Counted from the first letter of the stretch, positions 38,652 through 52,827 are shown. The stretch: 64,000 nt of DNA from Lethocerus indicus (GCA_019843655.1 JACDQD010000003.1:6822925-6886924); one strand, 5' to 3'. The notes: generated from the sequence alone by a model not told the origin. Program-made: numbers and translations.

Positions 38652-40410
38652 TGACAAATTATTTATAGCTTCTGTAAAAAATACATTGTACCTAACTAGC
38701 TTAGTAGTTATGTATTTATTTATTTATTTATTGTTGTGTACTGTCATGTTTAGTAACAATATTTTAAATATAGTTAAATACTTTAAATATGAATGAACAA
38801 GAATAATTTTATTGAACATAAGCTTAAAATCTTTCAATATATTTCTCCAGTATAGCTATGTTCTAATGAAAACATAACCAATATTATTTGTATATTTTTT
38901 TCTGCATATATTTCTCTATTTAACTTGTATATATTTCATGAAAAATGTATTTGTGTATAAAGTGCACCAAATTGGGTGGGACTAACATCTATCTATCTAG
39001 TAACAAATATATATGTACATATTATGTTGATGTATCCCAACAATTTAGCTGTCATTCCTTCAAATAATATATTGATTAAATACATTTTTTTTGAGAATAC
39101 CTGTTTTGTTCTGCTTGTACTTTTATCTCCATTATGCAGATTACACAATCAAGTATTAATTCATTTTATTTTACAAGATGCTTTTACAAGTAGTTTTCAT
39201 TACACTATGGCATACTTATTGTATTGAAATAGGGTTTCACTTGAAGTAATTGTTTTTTAGAACTTCTGTCTTAATCTAAAGAAACATATATCTGATAAAG
39301 TTTCTTACCTTTAGGCTATATACTTTTACTAGATGTTTTCCTATTAATTCCTTGATAATGTAGAACAACCTAGTAGTTTTGGAGAAATATCCCTCATCAT
39401 ATATCTAAAAATGTACATATTTTGATATGAGATATGTAATCTCTCAATACCACATGTCAAATTTGTAAAAATATTTTGAGAAGTTCCCAACTCATGAACA
39501 CCAAATTCAACCAACTAAACATTCTTCTCTTTATCCATATAAAAATATTGATAGCATATTTAAAAAATTAGCGCAAATAACTATTTCACTGAAGGAATTA
39601 GTGAACCCTTCCTCAGAAATTAAATATTTCAGAAAAACATTTACATGAAACTGTTGGGAAATAAAGCGATACACATATTTTGTATATTTTATGGTAATAG
39701 ATATTTATAACGGAATAAAAGTGTAAATTTCGTGGTAAACAAAAGCGATATCGTGTATCTTTTACAAGTAACTTATCTTATTTAGTAGTTTTTATTGATA
39801 CGAAAAATATATTTTTTAAGGGTAATATAAACTCTATAATTTACTAATTCACTAGTTTACTCATAACCATAATTTACATATTTATAATTATCGACTGATT
39901 TATTATTAGTTTATGAATATTTTCTTTTTAATTACGAGATTAAATTCTGCTAGTAGTTAAAAGTTGCGCGCAAACATAAGAGGCATAAAATAATAAAAGA
40001 AAATAAAATGGTTGTTAAGTATATTTATATACAAATACACGAAGGCCCGTTATTTACCTTATTCATGATATTCCAAACACTCCCGGGCAACACAAAAAAG
40101 TGCCTTAAATTAATTTTAATATTATTTCTACTTCTTTTATTTATAGGATTCGAACAAGATCGCGAAATTCATTGTTGTTGTTATATCTACCGAGTATAAT
40201 GGCACCACTGCCTAATAGAAGTTTGAGGGTAAACGACGTTGAAATTTAATGGATGTTTGTCAATATTGGATACCATTGTTGGTATTTTGTGGTATATAAA
40301 ACGTGTTTCGAATACAGTTTTGCTCTATGTAGACTGTTTTGTACGGAGCTTCAGTTTAATAGCTTCTGAAAGTTTGTATATGTGTCCCGTTAAAATTATT
40401 TAACTGAACA
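38652..40410. other. 3' UTR / intergenic AT-rich stretch
   Basis: Downstream of the Mpv17-like stop. It is AT-rich with a short ATTT repeat near 38715-38732 and an AATAAA at about 39713. Nothing in it resembles a protein gene. The part just before 40411 should contain the promoter and 5' UTR of the Tantalus-like gene. Confidence 0.6.
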
Positions 40411-40890
40411 ATGGAGACCGATGACACCAATCCTGACAAAATCCCAGTGGCAGATTGCGACAGCACGGAAACACTACCACAGAGAGATGATTGTAATCAC
40501 GATGAAGGTATGGATGCTGAAAGTTCAGAGCCAGTGATAAAAAGACGTGTTAGCCTGAGACCAAGGAAACGGTCAGGAACAGATATTATTGCAGCATCAC
40601 AAGAGTATGTTCACAGTCCAAAACAACGCTGTAAGAATGCCAAATCTCATCGGCCACTAGAGACTATTTTCGAAGAGCCTGTCATTAAAAAAAATGGACA
40701 GGTTGTACTCGTAGGAATGACAAAATTTAAACGGTATATTTCCTTCAGTCAGTTTGTGTCCAAGGCAAAATTGAAAAAGAGGAAAGAAAAACTTAAGAAA
40801 TTGAAAACTTTAAAGAAAGCAGAAAAGAAGAAGCATTTGTACTCACCTCTCCAGGAAGTGGAAGGCCAATTGACTAGGCTAGATATATAG
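40411..40890 (+). CDS. Tantalus/PRR14-domain-like small nuclear protein
   Basis: A single-exon frame of 159 residues. The N-terminal third is acidic and polar. The centre has SLRPRKRSG, then RPLETIFEEP followed by VGMTKFKRYISFSQ, resembling the Tantalus domain of Drosophila Tantalus and vertebrate PRR14/PRR14L. In those proteins the domain goes with chromatin or nuclear-lamina association. A Lys-rich run (about residues 120-148, with KLKKRKEKLKK) can serve as nuclear localisation signal or coiled coil. The ATG is preceded by an in-frame stop region and no intron is evident. The family call rests on recalled motif similarity only. The frame is clearly coding: it is the only long one in a 3.5-kb AT-rich gap. 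Confidence 0.6.
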   Translation: METDDTNPDKIPVADCDSTETLPQRDDCNHDEGMDAESSEPVIKRRVSLRPRKRSGTDIIAASQEYVHSPKQRCKNAKSHRPLETIFEEPVIKKNGQVVLVGMTKFKRYISFSQFVSKAKLKKRKEKLKKLKTLKKAEKKKHLYSPLQEVEGQLTRLDI

Positions 40891-42193
40891 ATACATGAAC
40901 ATCAGTAGTTTCAGGGCTGTGTTACTGTAGGTGATAGGGGAAACATTCATTTTGCCTCATTTTAAGAATAAGATCATTCACTTTTTGTATTGTTAGAATT
41001 TTTTTATTGGAGGTTTGCAGTATTCAAATAACCAGAAAACAATAATTTGGAGTGCTTAACGGAACTTGAATACTACAAACACTGACAATACATCAGGGAA
41101 AACTACAAAAAATAATTCTCTATGCTATTGATGTAAATTACCATTAATATTATGCCTTTTAATCATTCCTTATCCTATTTTTTGTATCACATACATGTAT
41201 GTTGTGTGTATAAATATTAATGTATATATTTGAGATTATGTAATTTAGTTTTTATTTTGATGTATCATTCATGTTTGTCTCAGCCAGTCGTGCCTTCATG
41301 TCAAATATTGAAGCTTAAGTTAATGTTATTATGGTGTTTTTATATTTTTGATGATAAAAGTAATATTGAAACTTTTTGTATAAATTATCTCAAATACTCT
41401 GATATGCATACTATATCTTTATATTTAATTGGTGTAAATTTTGTTTGTACGATTTATAAGTACTTTGTATTTTAACCTCATTTATGTCTTTTAATGCTTC
41501 TAGGCTTAGATTTACAAGGAAAATGTATACATAAATCAATTTGTATATCATTTGAACAGTAGAATTGCTTAAAACTTTGATTTTTTACTTTTCCATATTC
41601 ATATGTCATGATAGTTTAATGTGTCAGTTAATTTCAGTAACATTCTCCAGAATTCAGCACTAGCATGATAACATTTAATTTGAACAGTAATTCAGTGAAG
41701 GTAATGTATGTACATTCAGAATTAGTATTTGTTATAATTATTTTTATGTATACTATTTAAATTTAATTGGCAATTCTTGATGGGAGATAGGAATAAAGAA
41801 AAAACAGTATTAATATTCATTATTAATATTTTTAAATTAGCGAAGAAAATTAAAATAATGAAAAATATATCTTTGTAAAATAAAATTATATGAAACTTAA
41901 ACATTTATCATTGTCAGTGTTATACCATTTAAAAGTTGGTACAATAACAATTGTTTAATGTTCCTTAAATATAAAAAAGACCTTTATATTTATCAAAAAG
42001 CATTTTTTATCAACTCATCTCAAAGACTAGTGTGTCTCTTAGATAATTGCACGTGTAAATAGGAAAAACAATAGCCAATGAGCACAAAAATATTAAAATC
42101 AGTTTTGAATTATATTCAAACTTTGAAGATTTTCTCCTTGTTTGATTTTAACGTAAATCATCAGTTAAATTATTGTAAACAAGTTGATTTTAA
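40891..42193. other. Convergent intergenic / 3' UTR region
   Basis: AT-rich, CpG-poor DNA between the stop of the Tantalus-like gene and the stop of neuferricin on the opposite strand. No gene is seen. It probably contains both 3' UTRs. Confidence 0.7.
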
Positions 42194-43789
42194 TTAAGTT
42201 TCATTAATGTAACAGGAATGTGCATCTGGTGGACAATTACTGTACATTTCAATAGTCCCATATCTGATTCCTTCCTTTTCCTTACTTAAATTTAAACAGG
42301 CACATCTAGCTGTGGATGAACCTGGTTCATAATATTTCCGTGGCACGCCAATCCAACTCCTCATTACACCACCGCTGTAATATAAAACTATACTTTAGAA
42401 TATAAAAGTTGAGGTGCCATTCTACAGTTATATATCACCACTACAGATATTCCAGGTAAGTAAATACATAAAATAATGCCTTTACATGGACTTTGCATTA
42501 TGCAATGCACAAAGTAATGTCTAACCTGATTCAAATTACTTAGATGACTATACCTAGAGGAAACAGGTTACACTTTCAGACTGATTGGTTTCAAATCTTT
42601 TAAAAAAGGTTGGTCTATCATCCAATTTTACTAACTGTTTCTAAACTAGTCCTTAAAAACAATTTTCAAAAATTGAATAAGTTACATAAACTACAAAATA
42701 GAGTGTAATCGAGAATATGTTGTTCATGTAGTGCATGAATTAAGAACTCACCCTTATTACCATCACCTAACCGAACCTTATTATCATCATTCCTAAAATG
42801 CTTGTAAAGAGGAATATAAAATTGGTCGATAACATTCATTCAAAGGATACTTTATAATCATCCATGAATATACATGAGTTTATATACTGCTAATAGTTCG
42901 ATGACCCCAAGATAAGCACACTTTTAATTTACCGATTCAAATTTATGAAAATAATGTGAAATATATTATTGCAGCAAACAAATACAACTATAAGAAAATT
43001 CAGAAATAAATTCTGTTGAGATATATATAAAATTCAGCAGTGATATATAAAATCTAAAAAAAATCTTTGATTTCTATATTTGTCCATAAATATATAGCTT
43101 TTTATCCTTTTAGCATCATGACCTATTGGGGCAGCCATACAAAGTAGCTTCTTCCAGAAAATACCTTTCCAGTTTTATAAAAATATTAATGTGGAATATG
43201 TGTATTACATACCAATTATCAATATATATAATATTAATTGAAAATCACTTTTCTGCTTTCAATGTAGCTAGAAGTAAAATAGGAGAACCTTTTTTGTGAA
43301 CACCAAACTCGACTTCCTTTTTCCTGAGTCCATTCAGTATTGCATGGTGGGTATTTCTGCTCATATTGTTTTATTTTTTTCTTTTCATCCTCCATTTCTT
43401 TGATTTTCTTCTTGATATCTTTCAAAAATGGGGTTGGAGTCCCATTACTATCGTAGAATCGACCTTCAACTACTCCTGAAATAGAAACGGCTTCTATTGT
43501 CTCAAACACATTCTAAATTTAGAATTATTATCCACAATAAAGTGATTATAATAGCTAACAAAAACAAAGGAAAAGAATATGTAAAAATATTTTTAGGACT
43601 GTTTGGATATTTATCTCTTCAGTTCATGGGACAAAATTGTATTATCCACTAACAGACACCTACAACTAAAATCTTAAAAAGCAATAATTCCATGAGTATT
43701 ATTATGTATATCAGCCATGCAGATATTTTTATTGTTAATACCGAAAATGAAATGCTGTCTACTATATATATATATGTGAGTGTATATGT

Positions 43790-43855
<66 letters not shown>

Positions 43856-44831
43856 TTATAAATCCATACATCAATTATATCTTTATGCCAAATCTCTAGT
43901 ATCTCATCAAATATATCTAATATCAATATTCTAGTAGATAAATGGAGAAAAGCATGCAAGCTGACATTTCTTTTATCCCATATACAATATATGGGATACA
44001 AAAACATATACATGTTTTTATTAAATATATACAAAATTATTCTGTTCTCACTTTTAAAATTCATGCCAACAGTTCAGTTGTTCAATTCTTATTTATGTTA
44101 CTCTTGTTAAGCAAAGAAAAATAACTGGTTACATATCATTAATCATCCCTCACCAAACCTCCACTCTAATCACTGACAACAAGAAGGGCATGTCAACATA
44201 CTCTTCATATGTTGAAGAGACGCCTTCTCTTGCTTCTAAAATAATCTGCAAAAGTAAATGAAAATACCTCTGTAAACATAATTTTTATCGTACATCTTAG
44301 TCCAGTCAAATAGGCTTAAGAGTTCCTCCTTAGTCAGATCACTTATGTCATCTGTCAGTCCTCCTTCGGTAAAATCGCCTGTGAGGAATGCCTTGCTCCC
44401 ATCCTTCCCTGTACAGACATTTTTGTTGTTCAGAAGATCGGAGACATGCGGTCAGGGACATCGGAAAGGTCGTGGAGGTGGGGATATCCTTAACAACCTG
44501 TGAACCCGTGATAAGTGCCTCCGGGGGCGTAGTGGTGACGGCCCCCGCTCACGTCGTAAACCCTCCCCAATACAGCCAAGTACAGGCTATCCGAGCCCTG
44601 GAGTCCATCGTGCAGTGAGAGTTCTTCCCTGGAGAAAACTCTCGCATTAGAATTAATGGTACGGCTTGCGGTCCCGGTTAAATAGCTTTTGAGCGCCTCC
44701 GGGAGGTGGGACCGCAGAAAGGCGGCCCAGTCTCCCATCGAGCGGCGATAGAAAATAGATCCGGGCCCGTTTAAACATAGAAACGAGGCCAGTCCGATTA
44801 GGAAAGAGATGGCGAAGTATTTGCGTAGCAT
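42194..44831 (-). CDS. CYB5D2: Neuferricin (CYB5D2-like haem-binding protein)
   Basis: Secreted or membrane-linked protein with a cytochrome b5-like haem-binding domain; vertebrate neuferricin acts in neurogenesis and MAPR-type haem binding. Exons on the minus strand: 44498-44831, 44268-44408, 43289-43475, 42194-42374; phases fit throughout and give 280 residues. Residues 1-20 form a hydrophobic signal (MLRKYFAISFLIGLASFLCL). The b5-like core has LYLAVLGRVYDVSGG, HHYAPGGTYHGFTG and AFLTGDFTEGGLTDD. The C-terminal part carries YPPCNTEW, RVWCSQKSGG, WIGVPRKYYEPG and further cysteines, as in neuferricin. The exon 3/4 join restores the conserved CSQKSGG, supporting the donor choice at 43288. It is head to head with GGNBP2, 315 bp apart. 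Confidence 0.92.
43476..44267 (-). other. Neuferricin intron 2 with (TA)n
   Basis: CpG-poor intron containing a 59-bp TA run at 43794-43852. Tyr/Ile repeat open frames on both strands come from the microsatellite. Confidence 0.85.
43794..43852. repeat. (TA)n microsatellite
   Basis: An uninterrupted TA dinucleotide run of about 59 bp in neuferricin intron 2. Confidence 0.95.
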
Positions 44832-45146
44832 CGCAGGAGAGTTTAAATTGAAACGGCGTCGAAAAACATAAACGGAGAAAGGTTGGTCGTGTATAACAGC
44901 CAGCGTAACCTGCCCTGTTTCGGAGCGATTATAGAGTGTGTTCTTGATTCCGCTCTATTCGCTCTCTGGTTTTCGTAGTAAACGGTTTTTCGCCGTTTAA
45001 TATATATGTTGTGTGTCCCGAAGACGTTTACAAATGGCACCTGTGCGACACGTCCGAATCCGCTGATTCCATTCCCAGTTCTAGTGACCGTTCTAGTGTA
45101 AAAGCTTCTCGCTTTTCTCGTTTTATTCGACTGATTATTTATAAAC
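44832..45146. promoter_or_regulatory. Bidirectional promoter, neuferricin / GGNBP2
   Basis: Only 315 bp separate the two start codons on opposite strands. The interval and the flanking first exons (about 44.4-45.25 kb) are CpG-rich, while DNA on both sides is strongly CpG-depleted, so it looks like an unmethylated shared promoter. Confidence 0.75.
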
Positions 45147-48100
45147 ATGGCAAAGTTAGTAGAAGTGTACAGGAACGATAAACAGAAGTTAACTCAACGT
45201 CAGCTACCGCTCGTAGTGGACGAAAATCTTACGGTAAGCCGACCCACAAAGTAATTTTAAGAATGTTCCCCGGGGGAATAGGAAATACGTTTGAATTTTC
45301 ACCCGGACTTACCAAAGTTTAGAAATACTCGGCCGAATCCAACCTTACCATTCACACAATCTACGGTTTTTAATGTTTTCTTTTTTACAACGTCCTATTT
45401 TTATTCATTTTGCTTTAAGTTACGGCTTTTTTAATATGCATATATGAAACACTTTAGTAGTAAGCTCATTTTTTGAGTTGCATTTGTACTAATCAACACA
45501 TTGGGGTTTATGCCCATAAACAAAACTATTAATTCTAATTCAATGGTATTCATTTTGATTCATTAAATGAATCCATTGTTGAAATAAAATAAACCATTTT
45601 GGCTGTGTTCTGTCTGTAATTTCAGTGTCTAGTTATAATACCTATAAACTATTTATTTCTCATCTACATGTAAAATGTCCACTCCATAGGTATTGAGCAA
45701 GATTGCAATTACTGAAGTTTGTTGAAATAAATTGTATGTGATAGGCATAATCAACTGTGTTCTCTTTGATTATGTTAGTTTATAATATTTCATATTATAA
45801 CTTGCCATTGTAAAAATTTGTTTGCATTCTGATTAGATTAGACCATGATTTTATCATTATGGTTTGTAAGTAGTGTTACTATTTGAATAATTAATTTGTT
45901 TTTATATTGTATTACTTTGATAATGTTTTATGGTGAAAATTCAAATGTTAATTTTAACACACATTTTAACATTAAGCAGGAAAATTTTAAAATGTCAACA
46001 TTGGATTTAATAAATGAATGCTATTTATATGCGCATTTTAGATGGTGATGGACATGAACAGTATGGGCATTGTTTACGACAACCCATCGGTACGAGGGAA
46101 AGAACTGGATAAATTTCTGGATATGTACAATATGCTGACCTCCCAAGATGTGAGACAGGCTTTTCAAGTCAACTGCAAGGAACTTCTCTCCATTCTTAGT
46201 CAAATGATACCTTGTGTCGGCTGCCGGAGAAGGTACATTCTAATATTTTATATTGTCTGTTAGTCGAAATTCCCTTTGCTCTAAATCATGCACTGCTCAC
46301 ATAACTTGTTAATTGTTATTGAACTGATGCCTAACCAGTTAAAATATTGCCAGTTAGCTATAATTAGTGTTCTTAATGTGGACTGTTGCTAATCTGGGTT
46401 AATCATCTAAAAATAATGCAACCCAATCAATTTTTTTATTTTTTTCTATATATTTTTTCAGTGAGTATCTTAAATTAACTTCTATTGCATTAAAAATAGA
46501 GGTGACCTTTAAAATGATCTATTTATTGATTTGTAACAGCAGCGGCATAATTGTTTATTGCATTTATGTGTTTGTTTTGATTTATGTTTTACGTATACGT
46601 ATATAAAATACATAATAATTGAGCTATTAAATTGTGGTGGTATTGTGGTATCTTCTCTCCAAGCAAGAACATTTTTAGTTAGTTCCTTTTTACACTTAAT
46701 TCAAAATGAGTATAATGTAATTTTCACACTTTGACAATACAAAGTTCCAATTACCATTATTGACCATATGACATGAAATGCACATTGCTGCCACCATTTA
46801 TTTTTTAATATGGGATTTTCAGAATCGTAGTTATATACATTAAAATCACTTATATACATTTTCTGTTATATTCAAATGAGGAATAATAATAGTGTTAAGG
46901 AATTACTGTACCTTCATCAAAAACAAACCTGTCTTCAAATAAAATATGGATTATTATGCTGTGAACAGTGTTGAAAGACTCTTCTACCAACTCGTAAAAT
47001 CTGGACATCCAGCATTAAATCCTCTAGTAATTACATCAGATGGCATTCTTACAATACAAGAAGATCGTTTTGGATGGCCTCATCTTCTCTGCACATTACT
47101 TCATGGTCACAGGTATTGAAATAAAAAAGTGAATGAATTAACGTATATGCTATAACATAGTTCTATTCTAATGTTCATAACACACAAAATGTATCCTTAA
47201 TGTTCCAATAACATCATGGTTATGTAGTAATTAGCATTATTTTTAATTTTGTGTTTTAATTTGACTGTAACAATTCTTGTAAGATTGTATTAACTTGTTC
47301 AGAGAACATTTGCTTATGCCATTTTTTTTATTACAAAACACTTGACATTGCTCTGAAAAAACATTTAAATATACCTTATTCATGTAGCTAAGCAGTTTTA
47401 ATTTGAAGTAAATGCCCAGTTTCGAAGGGTATTCATTAATTCCAGCCATAGTGTTGAATAATGTTCATTATTCATTGAAGTTTAAGACATTTATGCACAG
47501 TTCTTGAATAATTTTGTGAGTCATATTCCTTATAACATAATGCTTTAACACGTGATTGAACAATTAGGAGTTAATTGAGAGCCAGTTAAGATATGTGAAC
47601 TAAGCTGTTGGTATAGTTTCCTTTTTAGGAAAAGCAAAAAAAGCAATCCAAGTATAATTATTATAATTTATTGATTAGTCTTTATACTTTGATATAATTT
47701 TTAACTTATCTATGAACACTGAAGATAATTCTTTTAGTTTATTCTGTTAATTCTTCTAAAACAGTGTTATTTCAAGCATTCATTTAGAGTAAGTTTGTTA
47801 CAGGAGAACATTTGTGATTAAAATGTTATATTGCTTAGAAAACAAGTCCTCAAATGAGCCAGAATTAGAAATAAAAGACCAGTTTATTCAACTCCCCATG
47901 GCAAAAGCATTCAGTAAAGCAGTTAAGAATGTTGATTGAGAACTGACTATAACTAGTATTTAGTAATTGTGTGAATTGTTTTAATTAATGCCATAGCACA
48001 AGATTGAACCAGCTTATTGAGAGCCAGTTAAGGTCCAAAAAAAGCAGGCGTTGCATTTTGCACAGCTTAGACTCTCAGAGGGTAAGAGCCCCCTGGAAGG

Positions 48101-51100
48101 AAGTTTGGGACGCTATGCGGCCCCATTGCAGAGAGGAAGTTTTGCTCATTGATGCTGGTGCCCTTATGAACACACTTGAGAGTTATTTACATCGACATAG
48201 GTAGGCCTACTGCTGTTTTTAGTCTTCTCATTGTTAAAGTTGCCACCTTGCAAAATCATTAACATCATATTTTGTAAATAGATTTTGTAGCGATTGTCGT
48301 ACAAAAGTCCTGCGCGCTTATTGGTTATTGGTTGAAGAACCTGAACCAACCCGAGAGAAAGGTTATATTCCAGCTTTATATGCTGGCATCAAGCGTTGTT
48401 TACCAGACAAGCACATACATTTACCTTCCAGCACTGATTATATTAGTGCTCTTGTTGCTAGAGTACAACCGGACATAATGGGAAGGTGAGATTTGTTCTT
48501 GTCCTATTTATTGCAAACACTGGGATTATTTTGTTTGGGGCTCTGAGATTATATTCATCCATACTTACAGTGGAGGAGAAAGGCATGCAAAAACTTTGGA
48601 GATTGCCCAGGGTGAAGTAATAACATGTTTAGGATTATGTGTCTATGAAAGACTGCAACGTATACAACTACGCTTGAAAGAAGAGGAGACTACTTGCCAA
48701 GTTTTGGCTGCAGTAGCTATAGAGGCTCTTAGTAGGAAGTTTCAGGTTAGTAAATACTTTTTGAGCCATTTGGAATGCAAAAAATACTCTCTTCTAATTG
48801 CCTGTGGTAATTTTCTTTCAACAGACTGCAGTAGATTTGAAAAGGGGAGCCACAAAACTAGATTTATTATTTAAGGAATTGGCAAAAGAAGAATTAGTTA
48901 AACAACAAAGGAAAGAACAGAAAAAATTGAAAAGAAAGAAAAGAAAAGAAAGGAAGGCCGGTTTAGATTCAAAAAACAATGAAACAGAGGTATAATTATT
49001 TTTTTGTGTTGTCTCTGTTTATGATTTATGTCTCTGATTATGTATCTTGTCTAGTACAGTTTATTATAACAGCAATATTTTCATTTCAGTTGGCAGATAA
49101 TGTAGAATCCTCTTGTCAGCACCAAAATAGTATATGTTTAACACATTCTTTGACACCACAGCACATAGATACTATTCAGGTAACAGTTTTCATGAATTAT
49201 TTTAACCCATAATGGGATTAGGGAATTCTATCAATATATAGAACTTTTTTTGCAGTAAAATATTTGTACATATGAATGAACATTAACATTCACGATTTAT
49301 ATTTTAATTATACATCATATAATTAAGCACACGATAAGCTACTTTATCATTTTTCTATAAAAAAAACTATACAAGGCCTAGAAATACAACCTACCCTGAT
49401 TATAAAGTTTTTTAAGGTAATAAGTGTGCCTTTTAATGGAACTGATTTTATTCTTGGCTTCAGATGGATGGATTGGGTATGACTAAAAGTTGTTCATGTG
49501 GAGATTTTGAAACTGGCCAGAAGACTGCTGTAGAATGTAGAGAAAGTGGACCACCAACTGAAAAGGAGAACGTTAATGCCTTGACTGAAAATCAGAGCTC
49601 TCTACTATCTTCATCTTGTCAATCATGTTCCACTGTGCAGGTGATCATGTTATATATTTACAATTAAATATTATAATGTTATTCTGTTCAAATTTGAATG
49701 TTAGACCATTCTTGTTTGTGTATATACATAAAGTATGAAAGCATATTTTGAAAATCTGTACATTTCACATATGTGTGCGTATCTTTGTTCTTGAACCTAA
49801 CCAGATCTCAAGCTGGAACTGAATCAATTGTGCCTTAGATAAGTGTAATAACGCATCACCAAACTGTTTTTGTTCAGTGGCTCACATTACTTAATTTTTA
49901 TTTTAGCTTTGCATTTTCAATTAGCTACATTTATTGCATTGAAAATCATAAAATCTCAAAACTTGGAGGGGTTTCTCATATTAACAAAAATTAAAACCAG
50001 AAACAAATGGAAAATATTTTAGTAGATATTTTTTTATATTGTATTTATTTTTTACTATCACTTGTCATAGGCTTCAATGCCGGAAGGTTCTCGCTGGTCT
50101 TATGAACATTCACAAGATTGTGGCTATTCCAGTGGAAATAACAATGCTAGTTCCTCACCAAGTTCACCTGACGGTTCTGAAGTTGCATGCTGTGAAGATT
50201 TATGCAATGACGAAGGTATGAGAGATTGTGAGTTTTAAAAATTGTGTAGAATCTTTGTTGTATGGGCAGGCTTGAAATTATTTTTATAATTGAAATTGCA
50301 ATATTGATTAATAGAATTCAAACATCACAATTCAGGTGTTTGCAGTCGGGAATTGTCTAAGGAAAATGAAAAACCAGAAGCTTTCTCATGTAGTTTACAA
50401 AAATGTCAACAGAATGGAAGAGTTGTTCTTTCCCTTCAGCAAATGTTGGAAGTAAGTTTTTGTTCATCAAATTTGTGCTTTCTTGTGCATGAACAATGTT
50501 CATAATTGTAAGTATGAAACTGTTAATCAGCTTCCAAACTCACTATTAATTTGAGCAGCAGTTATACAGATCTAGCTATATTACCTTCTTTGGTCTTACC
50601 AGTCAGTATATCTAGTTTTTTCTCATAGAACATATATTGTTAATTATCAGTGGTAAACCCAACTGTTTTTCATTGGCACCTAAATTTGTCAAAGTAGGGA
50701 TAACTGTGGTACACACAGGAATAAGTGACAGAGGAACTTGTCATTTGACTAATTGGTCTCAAAAAGACAGTTGGGTTTACCGTTCCAACTTCATAATACT
50801 TGTACATTTTATGTGACTAATATGGCCAAAGGAGATGGTAGGTATAGATATCACTACACAAACTTAATATATTATTACCTTAATTTATGTATAAAAAATT
50901 ATAACTTTTGAAAGTTCAAATATTTTTGCCTTTATTTTTACGATAAATTCTGTGTTTTATAAATTTTCAAAAATTCAATTCAGTTATGTTAGTAATATAT
51001 TTTTTTACTTATAAATATTTTCTCATAGATTTTTTCTTAATTGATGTATACCGTTATAGGAAGGGTCATCATCAGATGAAGAAGGATTTATACCTGCTGA

Positions 51101-51215
51101 AGATGTAAGAGAATTCCAGTCAAAAGTTGATATAACCAAGAAAAGAGAAGAACTTCGCCAGACATTAAGGATGAGATTTGCACAGTTATGTAGGGCAAAT
51201 ACAGCAAATTCCTAA
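45147..51215 (+). CDS. GGNBP2: Gametogenetin-binding protein 2 homologue
   Basis: GGNBP2 (also ZNF403/DIF-3) is a conserved cysteine-rich protein implicated in germ-cell development and proliferation control. Coding exons: 45147-45233, 46042-46232, 46969-47112, 48003-48200, 48282-48485, 48571-48745, 48825-48989, 49090-49179, 49464-49640, 50071-50215, 50336-50451, 51060-51215. Phases are consistent; total 615 residues, a little shorter than the vertebrate protein. Family landmarks in order: PCVGCRRSVERL, CILHSLDS, EEVLLIDAGAL, RFCSDCRTKVLRAY, HAKTLEIAQGEVITCLG, a Lys-rich segment (KRKKRKERK), DCGYSSG, and the acidic SSSDEEGFIPAEDVREFQ near the C-terminus. Several exons start after AG|T or AG|A within Ser/Arg codons. 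The gene shares a short promoter with neuferricin. Confidence 0.95.
45234..46041 (+). other. GGNBP2 intron 1
   Basis: An 808-bp AT-rich intron. CpG drops sharply within the first 150 bp after the donor. No other feature is seen. Confidence 0.85.
46233..48002 (+). other. GGNBP2 introns 2 and 3
   Basis: AT-rich, CpG-depleted introns interrupted only by exon 3 (46969-47112). Short open frames are not supported by any family match. Confidence 0.8.
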
Positions 51216-52827
51216 ATTGGTTGACAGTACATTCAGAACATGGTACACTAATGATTCCTTTAATTTTTGGCTAGTAAAATTACTTTCAAATTATGTGTGT
51301 ACTTTTGAAAAAATGGAGTGTCAGTGATATTTTTTTATATAATATACTCCATTTTTAATTGAATTATTAGTATTTAAAGTAGTGCCAAAAAGTGAAATGA
51401 ATGTTCTTCATGGTGTTTAATAAATTTTTTACCTGCAATTATAACTGGGAAATAAGTGGCACTTCTGACATTATATACAATTCTAAGTATATAAATCATC
51501 CAAAATATGATAACTACTTAATGTATTGCACAAAAATCTGCTGACATTCCTCATTGCATTGTTTTACATTAAATACATATTGTTGTTTTAGGTTGTTCTT
51601 TGTATTCACACCCGTGCAACAAATTAGTTGATAAGTTTGACCATTTTTTAATTCTCCCGATTTGCAACCAAATTCTTGAAGCAGTGGTGTTTTATCTTAA
51701 TTGACTTTCAGTTATATCTGTAAAAATTAAAGCAGGTCAGAGCATTAAGTTCTATATCAAACTGTTTCCAGGACTGAAAATATAGTTTTCTCCAGTGAAC
51801 ATTTTTCCAGTTAAATAATTATTTACTTTTATAACTGCTTTATCATATACATAATGGAAAATATTATTTCTACTTTCATTGTACTGAAAGCCTGACTGAT
51901 TCTTTGCCTAGCTTACTTTCTTTTTCATGTTTAAATATTGTTTTATATTTAATTAAATATCAGATGAATTGAGTTTGAAATAGTTATCTAAGTTTTTAAA
52001 GCCTTATAATTTTAATTGGACACAAGTGATGTAATAATGAATTCAAGGAAGACATTGCTGCATTATTAAAGACATGTCCTGATTAAGTGCCTTTTTTCAT
52101 ATTATCAGTTATTATTATTATATTTCTGTGGTATACCATACGTGAATATTGATATTAAGTTATTATTATTTAAGTGAGTTATATTTAAGAACATCTCGTA
52201 ATACGCATTCCATCGAGTGCAATGTTCCCTTATTCTTATTTATTGTCAGTTAAGTTGGATACTGTTGAGAGGGGATTATTCTTGCTGCTACATTCAAGAC
52301 ATGTTATCATTCTGTTATAACAGAACAGTATTACAGTCAAAAGTGTTGCTAATAAATTCGATGGGCAATTTTTAATTTCAACTTTGAATGTTGTGTAAAA
52401 TGTACGTAGGCAAAATATAATACAAATTACTCCCTTGTGCTCCCTCTTGTTTAAAAAACATAGTCAGAATTATACTGTGAGCCAAAAAGTGTATAATATT
52501 AATGTATTTATATCATTTTAATTATATTAGGAGGGTATTATAGTTACTCCACGATTCATAGTTAGTGTTCATTTAGGTATAATTACTACATATGTAGTAA
52601 TAATGTGTAATTTACCAAGCAAAAATGTTGTTTATAGTTTATTGAAATGTATATTATGAATAAATAGTTATTGTTTCTTGTAAATCTGTGTATTCTTAAT
52701 TTCTTTCACTTATGAAAATAATTATACAAATCAACAAACATATTTAATACCTTGTCTAGCAATGAGTTTTTATTAATTTTAGGTATAAACAAAATTGCTT
52801 CACTCTGATATATATTACAATTTTCAT
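51216..52827. other. Convergent 3' region of GGNBP2 and OXSM
   Basis: AT-rich and without coding potential. On the plus strand AATAAA occurs at 51419-51424 and 52659-52664, so GGNBP2 may end at either with a short or long 3' UTR. On the minus strand the OXSM signal overlaps its stop codon. Confidence 0.65.

Noticed and set aside
43674..44064. Ile/Tyr-repeat open frames (also near 22.2, 38.1 and 59.7 kb)
   Set aside because: They are translations of (TA)n microsatellites.
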